This document shows, one piece after another, positions 25,090-34,300 of a stretch of DNA of 64,000 bases; position 1 is the first letter of the stretch, and every line of letters begins with the position of its first letter. The translations under genes and the position numbers were made by a program. Origin of the DNA: Isoetes taiwanensis (taxonomy: Eukaryota > Streptophyta > Lycopodiopsida > Isoetales > Isoetaceae); the NCBI GenBank assembly GCA_021234155.1, contig JAJEKV010000047.1, positions 5,359,071-5,423,070 on the forward strand. Direction: 5' to 3'. The notes under the pieces were generated by a model, which searched no databases, had not been told where the DNA came from, and worked only from the letters and a program-made list of their open reading frames with translations.

Positions 25090-26633
25090 TGTGACGTTCC
25101 AGAATAATATACGGTATGAATACGTATATTATACTGATACGTCACTAGTACATGTCGACTCAGACGACATGTACACAGCGACCATAAAGGGGTAGTACCC
25201 TAGGGTACGACCCTGTGAACCATTATATTGCACATGTTAAGGCCACATGTGAATATAATAGCTTTTGCCATGTGGCAATGGCCCATTGACCAAAAGGGAC
25301 CAGCCCTAAATTCGTGAGGATAAAGGGGCATAAACCCTAAAAGGGAAACCCTTTCGGTTTCCAGCCCCTATACGTCGGATTGGAGCAGCATTGGACGCCC
25401 TTTCGCCTGAACAGTAGCAGAGGAACCGGAATTCCTAGGTTGCAGCTCGATTCAAGACCAGCAGCATGGACGCTTTCAGAGGAGTGGGAGCCGGCCAAGA
25501 AGCGGGTTAGTGGTTGATCCGATAGTTAGATCCGAGTTTTCAGCTCTCATTCTATAGGATTCGTATTCATTCTTAGCTATAGGCGACCCCTACAGCCTAA
25601 GAATAATAAACACTAACAAAGGAACCTAACCATGTATGATTAGGTAGATTAGAATAGATGTATTCTATTATTTCCAGTTCTGTCGTGATGATGTTTGGAC
25701 ATTCTATGTGCCACTCTTGTGTATTGGGAAGGGGGGTAGAGACCCAGAGCCCAAGTAGTGTATGATCATAGTTTTAGCCCATTAATTCCCAATTAATGCG
25801 GCCTGTGCATAAGAGCCCGCCTGGCTGTGGGTGGCGGAGCTAGACCGGCTGACAAGGAAGGACTTGTCTGATCACAGTTGATCCCTCTGGTGCGTAGCGA
25901 CGGCCGGGGAACATTGTGGGCTAGGCCTAATACTCTGGCACTGCGTGCGGGCAGGGTATGGGCTTGACACCTCTTGGGTGATGCGTCGCCTTCTAGGGGT
26001 TCAAGTTGTATACGAGCAGTGGCTCTCTAGCTCGCCTGTGATTGGCATGAACCTTCTGGAGGAGAGTGATCTCCTCCTGCCTCATCGGGGACTGGGGAGA
26101 TGCAACCCAGTAGTAGCCCCTTTGGCTATGAACCCGGCAGGCTACGGTCAGGCTCCAATACTTTTCAGCCTATCTGCAAAGTATGCACAGGAGGGGCGGA
26201 TGGAGTGGACTACCCAACGACCATGTTTCTATGCCAGCCAAATCCATTTGCCATGAATTCTGTCTGCATTGTTATCCGGAGACCCAAGCCGTCAGTCCTT
26301 CCCCAAGAGTCTGAGCCTGGGTAGGATTTCCCCATGTTATGTTGATGTACTGATTTGTTGCAGCTACTGTGATATGGTGGACCACCCTTCGAGGTGGGTA
26401 TGTTATTGTTGATTGATGTCATGTGCTCATGTGTGTTTATGCTTCCGCAGCTAGATCGATCCCGAGGGAGACGGGATGAATGACACGTCCATTCTTCCCC
26501 GTCGGGTTCTTGGCCACCAACAAGGGCCCGATGTTAGGTGGACGGCCTCATGTCAGCAAGCAGATGCTGGTTTGAGGGATGATCTCCAGTTTGTATACGA
26601 TCGGGGCATCGTATAGGAGCTGGGGCCGTCACA
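25090..26633 (+). repeat. 5' LTR (1544 bp)
   Basis: Near-identical to the 3' LTR over its length apart from substitutions and a few indels: the 3' LTR has about 17 extra bases near 40604 and a duplicated block of about 106 bp near 41671. ORFs inside the LTR are not credible genes. Confidence 0.97.
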
Positions 26634-26634
26634 A

Positions 26635-26646
26635 TGGTATCAGAGC
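26635..26646 (+). other. Primer-binding site (initiator tRNA-Met type)
   Basis: TGGTATCAGAGC begins one base after the 5' LTR end. This is the usual minus-strand priming site of plant LTR retrotransposons, complementary to the 3' end of initiator methionine tRNA. Confidence 0.93.
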
Positions 26647-26882
26647 TTTGATCTTGGCAGACCAAGATCGAGCACTGACCGTAATCCTATAGGAACTAAC
26701 TAATCTAGACATTCAGTCTTGGAGATACAAGCCCAAGCACGAACCTCGAGTAGTGGAATTTTTTTTTCCCCAGGAATAGAGTTAGTAACTACCTGGAATT
26801 AGGATAATTAGAGAACATATTTAAGATGGAATAGATAGAAGAAAAGTCTCCTAAGAAAGTCTAGTAAATTTTACACTTTTTT

Positions 26883-26960
26883 GGCCGACACCTCCAAAGA
26901 TGCGTCAGGAGCATGTTAGGTCCATACCTAATTGGTCTCTCGCGCATGCTTAGACGGGTC
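26883..26960 (+). repeat. Hairpin element, copy 1 (diverged)
   Basis: First of four related elements of about 78 nt. Here the inner stem is TTAGGT / ACCTAA, the middle stem TGCGT / GCGCA (one wobble) and the outer stem is weakened. The inner helix is kept although its loop changed to ccat. Distance to copy 2 is 208 bp; the A-rich spacer carries nothing I recognise. Confidence 0.8.
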
Positions 26961-27090
26961 ACCCCATATGAACCCTAGAACTCGGCCTTAGGAGCCCCAA
27001 ATTGTAAAATAAAAGATTTTAAAAAGCTCGAATTAGCTAGATTTGTATGATTAAAACACAGAAAAACATTAAATAAAAGTCATTTTTGGA

Positions 27091-27167
27091 GCAACACCTC
27101 TAAGGGTGCGCCAGGGCATAGTTAGGTCATGACCTAACACCCTTCTCGCGCATGCTTAGAGGGGTCC
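27091..27167 (+). repeat. Hairpin element, copy 2
   Basis: Three nested helices can form: CCTCTAAG / CTTAGAGG outer, TGCGC / GCGCA middle, GTTAGGTC / GACCTAAC inner, with a 2-nt loop (AT). Copies 3 and 4 have TG in that loop, so the stem is kept while the loop varies. It lies 210 bp before copy 3. Confidence 0.88.
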
Positions 27168-27300
27168 CCTAAAAGTGACCTCGGAATTTGATCAAAACTT
27201 ACTCAAATTGTAAAAGTAATGATAGAATCTTGCTTAGAATGCTTAAATTAATGGGAAACGCATGTTAATTTGTGTAAATTGGATAAGTTTAGAGCAAAAA

Positions 27301-27379
27301 GGGCCAACACCTCTAAGGGTGCGCCAGGGCATAGTTAGGTCTGGACCTAACACCCTCCTCGCGCATGCTTTGAGGGGTT
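27301..27379 (+). repeat. Hairpin element, copy 3, upstream of the H3-like ORF
   Basis: Same three nested helices as copy 2, with one outer pair lost (GCTTtGAGG). It ends 217 bp before the H3-like start codon. The leader in between (27380-27596) has no other ORF. Confidence 0.88.
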
Positions 27380-27596
27380 CGGGAGAAAATAGTTGAAGAA
27401 GGCCCAGCTTCGATTCGGGATATGGAGTATTTCACCAACAAACCAACGAAATAACCAATTAGACCAAACCCTAAAAATTTAACCCTATAAATTAGTGGAC
27501 TTAGATCTCATTTTTAGGGTTTGACAAGTTGATCTTCGAGCTCTTCCCAATAGGCGATCTTCGGGCGCCCTGATCCGAATCAAGCTCTGTCAAATA

Positions 27597-28760
27597 ATGG
27601 CTAGGACGAAGCAAACCGCTCGTAAGGTAAAAAACGATGATAAGCCCAGCGCCCAAGTCCTCGCCGCCGAGCAGAAACTCAAAGATGCCGAAGAGAAACT
27701 GAAGGCCGACATGGAGAGGCGACCTAGATACTATCGAAATCTAGAGAAGAGGCGGAAGAATGAGGAAAAGGCAAAGAGGAAAGAAGAGAAGGCAAAGAGG
27801 AAGGAGGAGAAGGCAAGAAAGAAAGCAGAGAAAGCAGCCGCGGAGACCGAAGAAGACCAATGGCGCGAGCAAAGGACGAAGAGCAGGGAAGAACACGACA
27901 GGAAAGGCAAAAGGGTGATGACGGACGAGCCCCCGCCGAAGAAGAAGAGGAGCTCGGTCGGCATCGTCATCGGTGAACGACCCGAAGGCGACCAACCTTC
28001 ATCGTCGTCGGAAGATTCAGGTGATGCGCAGAACTTCTTGGAGGAAGTACTTGTAGGAACTGGAGAATCCTCGCAGAAGAACCAGAACTGTCATCCCGAG
28101 CCAGAAGAACCCCAAGAAGAGGGCCAAACCCCAGCCCAGGACCCGGCAGAACCCCAGGTTGAACTACCCCCGCCAATGCCTCCACCGTTTCCGCAATGGC
28201 AAGAGGCGAGGAAGTTAGATGCAGAGAAAGCGGCCGCAAAGAAGTCGAACAAAACGGCCAGGGACTCGTACACTTTAGGGCCCGAAAGGAGATATAAGAA
28301 GGAGTTGGCAGACTACGAGGTATACAAAAAGATGCATAACGAGTACAATGCCTACTACAACGCGAACAGGGTGAAATTCATTGAAGGAGGGCGACCCACA
28401 CGCGAGATGGCTCAGCTGAAACCCCAACCAGAACTTCCGGACCCCCCACGTAAGCCCATAAGAAGATCCCAGAATTCAGTGTTTGCAAAAGCCTTGCGAG
28501 AAATCCGACACTTCCAACGAAGTTACGGATTTCTTATCCCCAGGGCTGCATTCCAGAGATTTGTCCGAGAAATTCTGTGGGAATTCGACCCCAGCAAGCG
28601 AGTAACCAACGACATGTTACTCGCTTTGCAAGAAGCAGCAGAGATGGAGGTAGTGCAACACTTCGAAGACTCATTGGCATGCACACTCCACGCAAAAAGA
28701 GTCACTGTGACTCCAAAGGATATGAGACTGGCAAAATACATCAAGAGGACAGATAAATAG
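27597..28760 (+). CDS. Histone H3-like fusion protein encoded by the retrotransposon, 387 aa
   Basis: After Met, residues 2-10 (ARTKQTARK) equal residues 1-9 of the mature H3 tail, including the K4 and K9 equivalents; residue 11 is Val where H3 has Ser10. Residues about 20-105 are a Lys/Glu-rich probable coiled coil (KRKEEKAKRKEEKARKK). PPPKKKRSS near 110-118 resembles a classical nuclear-localisation signal. A Pro/Glu-rich linker follows to about 285. Residues about 289-387 are a full H3 fold: ALREIRHFQ (alpha-N), FQRFVREI (alpha-1), MLLALQEAAE (alpha-2), FEDSLACTLHAKRVTVTPKD and LAKYIKR (loop 2, alpha-3). Loop 1 has the length of canonical H3, while LIPRAAF and QEAAE recall CENH3. The start context is good (aataATGG). 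Normal H3 is about 136 residues, so this is H3 split by about 275 inserted residues. The frame is intact, unlike pol. Function is unknown; nucleosome incorporation or tail mimicry are inferences. Confidence 0.93.
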   Translation: MARTKQTARKVKNDDKPSAQVLAAEQKLKDAEEKLKADMERRPRYYRNLEKRRKNEEKAKRKEEKAKRKEEKARKKAEKAAAETEEDQWREQRTKSREEHDRKGKRVMTDEPPPKKKRSSVGIVIGERPEGDQPSSSSEDSGDAQNFLEEVLVGTGESSQKNQNCHPEPEEPQEEGQTPAQDPAEPQVELPPPMPPPFPQWQEARKLDAEKAAAKKSNKTARDSYTLGPERRYKKELADYEVYKKMHNEYNAYYNANRVKFIEGGRPTREMAQLKPQPELPDPPRKPIRRSQNSVFAKALREIRHFQRSYGFLIPRAAFQRFVREILWEFDPSKRVTNDMLLALQEAAEMEVVQHFEDSLACTLHAKRVTVTPKDMRLAKYIKRTDK

Positions 28761-28895
28761 AACAGAAGCTACTTTTTGTAACTAACAGGCTTATATGTAA
28801 AGTGTAAAAATTTTGAATAATAAGGAGTTTAAAATGTGCATTGGAGTAAATATAGTAGCAGTTAAGGAGCAAATGGCAAATTTTGGGTAAAAAGA

Positions 28896-28974
28896 GGCCA
28901 ACACCTCTAAGGGTGCGCCAGGGCATAGTTAGGTCTGGACCTAACACCCTCCTCGCGCATGCTTAGAGGGGTCC
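28896..28974 (+). repeat. Hairpin element, copy 4, just before ORF2
   Basis: Nearly identical to copy 3, with all three helices intact (CCTCTAAG, TGCGC, GTTAGGTC and their complements). It ends 42 bp before the ORF2 start codon. The H3-like ORF therefore lies between copies 3 and 4. Confidence 0.88.
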
Positions 28975-29016
28975 AGCCAGCTGGACCATTGATCAGCCAC
29001 ATACACAGGACACACA

Positions 29017-29691
29017 ATGTCCGATATCGAAGTCTATAGCACTATCAGAGGCATGATGACGGAAGAACAACTCCCTACAGAGGAGGAGTTTGTGGCACTC
29101 CAAGAGCGGATGGGAATAAGGGGGAAGACAACAAGAGCAGAATCTTCTTCACAAGAACCATTACCAACGTTCCTATGGAGAGCCACGAACTTAACAAGTT
29201 TAGGAACGCTCTTCCATGATTACGAAGAATTAGTTCAAGTACCGGTCGATCAGTATTCATCAAGGCACAGGTCTACCTCAGGAGTACGGGAGGACTCTCG
29301 CCCCGGAGCAACACTTAAATACTATCTCCCGCTCCTAACAGACGGCAGGATAATAGTATTTCATAAGCTTTTCAGCCCACGTGGAGAGGAAGCCGTGCAG
29401 ATGCTGATAGCACTTTCGGGTTTTGGCATGCACGCACGGCTATCAGAAAAAGTCGACCATGTAATTTTGGTGAAGCGGAGAACGGCCTTGAGCATTTTCG
29501 ACTTCGCGGTACCCCACCTTCGACAAGGTAGGTTGGCAGTAACAGCAGCTCATACCTCCGATAGACGGGTGGAAGAGCTAGCCTTAGCTATCCGAGGGGG
29601 ATCATCGAGGGATATACTCCGGAATTTGGGACGTACAGTGGGTATAGCCCAAGTGAAGAAATTCCTTGAGGATCACCCATCCTATCAGTGA
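29017..29691 (+). CDS. ORF2, unknown protein of the H3-carrying element, 224 aa
   Basis: An intact frame between the H3-like ORF and gag. I do not recognise the family. It starts MSDIEVYSTIRGMM, has an acidic, helical N-terminus (to about 60), a central LKYYLPLLTDGRIIVFHKLF segment (about 100-120) that could be a beta/alpha core, and a basic C-terminal helical part ending LRNLGRTVGIAQVKKFLEDH. Residues 152-176 (KRRTALSIFDF then RQGR) show a faint resemblance to the H4 C-terminal pattern KRKT...D......RQGR. That is too short to name it. It lacks a zinc knuckle and gag motifs. A start at 29017 is supported by caatATGT position after hairpin copy 4. Confidence 0.75.
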   Translation: MSDIEVYSTIRGMMTEEQLPTEEEFVALQERMGIRGKTTRAESSSQEPLPTFLWRATNLTSLGTLFHDYEELVQVPVDQYSSRHRSTSGVREDSRPGATLKYYLPLLTDGRIIVFHKLFSPRGEEAVQMLIALSGFGMHARLSEKVDHVILVKRRTALSIFDFAVPHLRQGRLAVTAAHTSDRRVEELALAIRGGSSRDILRNLGRTVGIAQVKKFLEDHPSYQ

Positions 29692-29831
29692 ATCAATGTA
29701 ACGGGAATCATGACTATTGTATTAAGTTAATATATCGGCGATATATTAATAAAAATATAAGATCTTTTGAATTGCATTTTAAATGTCTTTTTGATATCTT
29801 TGCCTTAACAATCATATCATTCAAACTCTTA

Positions 29832-31334
29832 ATGCAACCAACAAAAGAACTCATGATAAATGGTGCCAATGCAATATGTGCAGCTAGAACAGCCAGGAAT
29901 GTCGAAATTGAATTCCAAGCCCAAGGCGAGCAGACACCACCGGGACAATTCCAGCCTCGGAATCTGTTCGAAGAGTACTACGCACCGACGCCAGAGGAAG
30001 AAATCTCGCAGATGAGGTCAGATCTGCAAGAAATAAAAGCCATGTTGGCCGGCAGGGGGAATAACAGGTAGGACCAGAACGTGCAAGCCCCAGAGGCCCG
30101 TTCTCAACACAAGGGGAAAGAAAGAAAGAGGAGCCGGCGCAGATCTTCTAGCTCCAGCTCTTCAGACAGCTCGGACTCAAGCTTTGAGTGTGAGAAAGAA
30201 ACAGAAAGAACCGCCCGAAGGGAAGAAAGAATAAGGGTAAGTCAGCCAAGCCAATCCGACTACCAGAAAAAGGTCGACTCGGCCTTGAGTAACGTTTGGA
30301 AAGCCCGCAAGCTGGAACAGTTTTCCGGAGAAAACAGATCGGGGATGGAAGCCGAAGCATGGCTAGACGAGATGAGTGAATATGGAAATGCTTACGGTAT
30401 GAAGGATAAGGATAAGGGCAGAGTGGCCACCGCTAACCTGAAAGGGGCAGACCGTATTTGGTGGAGGGGCTATGCCAAAGCCCATGGGATGAGCAGAGAC
30501 AAGTGCAGGTTCACAAAGTTCGCAAAGGCTTTCAAACAACACTATGTGCCCAGAGAGCATAAGTGCCATCAGATGCAAGCCTTCCACAGGTTGCAACAGG
30601 GGAACAAATCCGTACAAAAATATACGGAGGAGTTCGTGAGGTTGAGGCTTTATGTGCCGAAACTCAGTGAGAGAAGAGCGGTGGAAGGCTATGTGGAGGG
30701 CCTGAATGAGGAACTACGGAAATTAGTCAGGGCCCTGAACCCGCGCTCAGTATCGGAGGCCGAAGCAAAGGCCATAAGCTTACAAGGAACGGGACCCCAG
30801 AATAGTGAACCAAAACAGTGGTATGACAAAGGAAAAGGGTATGGAGGCCAGAGCCCAAGAGCAACCAGTCCGTCACCTGCTAAGACACCATACTCGGGAA
30901 ATCAATGGAAGCAGCCAGAGAAAAAGCACGTCAGCTTCAAGGACAAAGGACAAGGGGGAGGCTCAAACTACTCAAAGACAGTCAAGCAGTTCCTCAACTC
31001 CATTCCGAAAGAAAAACGGCAAGAATGCATAGAAAAGCAGTTGTGCTTCCGATGCTTCCAGCCGGGACATAGAACACACAACTGCCCGTTTGTGATGAAT
31101 GCAGCACTTGTGGAGATGGGAGGTTGGGAGACCCCGCCAGAAGAAGAGGAGGACGAAGGACGCGACTTTATCCATGGTGAGTGTCATATCTTTGCCGCCA
31201 TAGATACAGAAAACGCGGAGGCCCAGTACCAAGTAATATCCACAATTGGTAAGATAGCCGCCAAATCTTTTATAGTCCTCAAGACACCGGCAGTTCTCAC
31301 AACTTTGCGTCACCAAGGATGGCCGAAATGCTAA
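29832..31334 (+). pseudogene. Gypsy gag with in-frame amber stop
   Basis: The frame from ATG 29832 runs to TAG at 30069-30071 and resumes in the same frame to 31334. The first part ends with a helical EEISQMRSDLQEIKAMLAG stretch. After the stop come a Ser/Arg/Asp-rich stretch (30130-30200), then the capsid-like retrotransposon gag domain (LEQFSGENRSGMEAEAWL to YTEEFVRLRLYVPKLSER, about 30310-30680) and a zinc knuckle CFRCFQPGHRTHNC (CX2CX4HX4C, near 31050). It joins protease in a different frame at about 31283. The stop could be a lesion or a readthrough site; I favour lesion because pol is also damaged. The region 29700-29830 is AT-rich without clear coding. Confidence 0.85.
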
Positions 31335-34300
31335 AGTTGAAAACAGTGAAGTCTAAGCCCAGACCAGTAGTGTTAGCTAACGGAGCCATCAGGCACACTG
31401 CCGGCAAGAGGGTGAATTTCAATATAGACTTACCTGGCATCAACATTGAAATGGGGGTAGAGATCATGAACATCAGAAAATATGACCTCATCATAGGTAT
31501 GGAATACCTCCACCCGGCAAAAGCACAAATAGATTGTGGGGAGCAAAAGGTGAAGCTAACGGCGCCCAACGGGAAAATTATAGAGATCACAGGTAAGGAA
31601 GTAACACCTATAATGCAATGCATGTCGAGTAAGAAGTTACTTAGATGCATGAAAAGGCAGCAAGTTGCATACATCTTCAAATTAGAACTTGCCGAAGAAG
31701 AGGCACCAGAGGATAAAGAAGATAAATCAGTAAGCAAGCTACCCAAGCAGGCTAATAAAGGAGTTTCATGACTTGTTCCCCGACGAAATCAAGGAACTTC
31801 CGCCATATAGAGGAGTTGAGTGCGAAATTGCACTCGAACCAGGCACCAAGCCTACAAGTAAGGCACCGTACAGAATGACGGCCCACGAACTATCAGAGTT
31901 GAAGAAGCAATTGCAAGAGCTATTAGACCTAGGGTTCATAAGGCCTAGTGTCTCTCTGTTCGGAGCCCCCATCTTATTCGTTAAGAAGAAAGATGGAAAC
32001 TTGAGGATGTGTATTGACTACTGTCAATTAAACAAACACACCATTAAGCATTAGAGGTAATTTGAGATCTCCTTTTGTCCCCATAAGAATCCTCCAATAG
32101 AATGAGTACTCTACATCAAATTGCAATTAATGCAGCATTAACAACTTCATTGCTGTCGTTTTTTCCCTATAACTTTTGATCTACTCATGAAAATGCTGCG
32201 GCGTTTGTTGCATTAGATGCAGAATGAAAAGATCTTTCAAGTGATATATGGTTATGATGTATTTCAATACAAGCCATATGTGTTAACCTTAAAAAATATG
32301 GTTTTTTGCTCTTTTCTTATATATTTACATCCCAAAAGATATAACAATGGGTTGTCATTAGAAAGATCTTGAGGAGACGAATCCATTGCCACAAATAGTG
32401 TTCGAATCGGAGTTTTTGATCAAAAGTTATAGTAGAAAAATGACACTGCAAAAGTTAGTTAGAACTGCTTTAATTACTGCTGCCACATAATACTGGAATA
32501 AAATACACTGGAGCTCTTCTCTTATTGGACAGTTTAAAAAGCTGATGTGGCTTTTTAAGCATCCCTTAATGGGACAAAATGAGATCTCAAATTACCTCTA
32601 ATGAACAAGTATGCCTTATCCAGAGCAGATGACCTGATGGATCAGCTACAAGGTGCCAGGGTCTTCTCCAAAATAGACTTAAGGTCCGGCTATCATCAAA
32701 TCAGAATCAAGGAGGAAGATGTCCACAAAACGGCGTTCCGGACAAGATATGGCCACTATGAATTCACGGTAATGCCATTCGGCTTATCTAATGCCCCAGC
32801 AACGTTCATGGGACTCATGAACGATATCTTTCGGGAATTCCTTGACACATTTGTTATCGTGTTCTTTGATGACATTTTGGTGTATAGCAAGTCCCTGGAG
32901 GAGCATACTCAGCATTTGAGAAGGGTACTTGAGAAACTGAGAAGGCACCAGCTTTACGCGAAGTTGTCGAAATGTCATTTCGCCACCGAAAGAGTGGAAT
33001 ACTTGGGGCATATCATATCAGCAGACGGCATCTCCACCGATCCTGCAAAGATCCAAGCGGTAATTGAATGGCCGGCACCAAAGAACATACACGAGGTGAG
33101 AAGCTTTTTAGGCTTAGCAGGATATTATAGAAAGTTTGTCAAGAACTTTGCTAAGATAGCAGCACCTTTGACGGACCTCACCAAGGCAGAAAAGATAAAA
33201 GACTGGGTGGCACATTGGCAAAAGAAGGCTCAAGCAGGATTTGAGAAGTTGAAGGAAGCCTTAGCAACCGCCCCCGTCTTAACATTGCCAGATCCAGAGA
33301 AGGACAAGCTAGTTGCAACTGATGCTAGCAAGATTGCGACGGGAGCAGTCCTAATGCAAGAAGAAAGAGTCGTAGCATACGATTCACGGAAGATGAACGA
33401 CGCAGAGACTCGCTACCCGACACATGATCAGGAGCTATTGGCAGTGGTAAGAGCTTTAAAGATCTGGAGACACTATCTATTGGGAAGGAAGTTCCAATTA
33501 GATACTGATCATCAGAGTCTACAATACATCTTCACGCAACCATTATTGAATTTGAGGCAAAGGAGATGGATGGAGTTCATGGAAGAGTACGACTTCGAGA
33601 TTGTGTACAAGCCAGGGAAACTCAATGTGGTTGCAGATGCTCTGTCAAGGCATCCCTTAACAACAAGAGTGCATTGCAATGCCATATCAACACTCACCAG
33701 TGAGTTTGGCAAGAAAATAGAAGAGACATTGCCAACAGACAAGGACTTTCAGGAAGTATGGGCAAGCCTTTCTAAAGAGGCAAGAACGGACAAAGAGAGA
33801 GAAACCTTCAAGCATTTTAAGAAGGAAGGAAATCTCTTGTACCATAAAAATAAGTTGTGTGTGCCAGAATCATCCGGAGTCAGAAGGTTGATTCTCCATG
33901 ACACCCACAACAGCCCAATAGCCGGCCACGCAGGTTTTACGAAAACCTACTTCAAGATAAGAAGTAGTTACTATTGGCCAGGCATGAAGAAGCAGATAGC
34001 AAGGTATATATGCCAGTGTCAGCTATGTCAGCAGACCAAGGCGGAGCAACTACGAATTCCAGGGGCATTAGAGCCATTGCCAGTACCAAACTCCAAGTGG
34101 GAGATAATCAGCATGGACTTCATTACAGGGCTCTCTAGAACCATAAGGGGCAAAGACGCCTTAATGGTCGTAGTCGACAAATTATCGAAAATGGCGCACT
34201 TTGTGCCCTGTAGAAGCACTGACACGGCTTTAGACACGACTGTGCTATTCACAAAGGAGATTTTTAGACTCCATGGGATGCCAAGAGAAATAAACAAGCA

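Noticed and set aside
25945-26324. ORFs inside the 5' LTR (and the matching ones in the 3' LTR)
   Set aside because: They do not stay the same length between the two LTRs and resemble no protein; LTRs of this class are non-coding.
27731-28273. Minus-strand ORFs under the H3-like ORF
   Set aside because: They are shadows of the Lys/Glu-rich and Pro-rich coding strand (poly-Phe/Leu/Ser and Gly).
30069-30071. Amber stop in gag as a programmed readthrough site
   Set aside because: No readthrough context is evident and the element has several other lesions, so a mutation is the simpler view.
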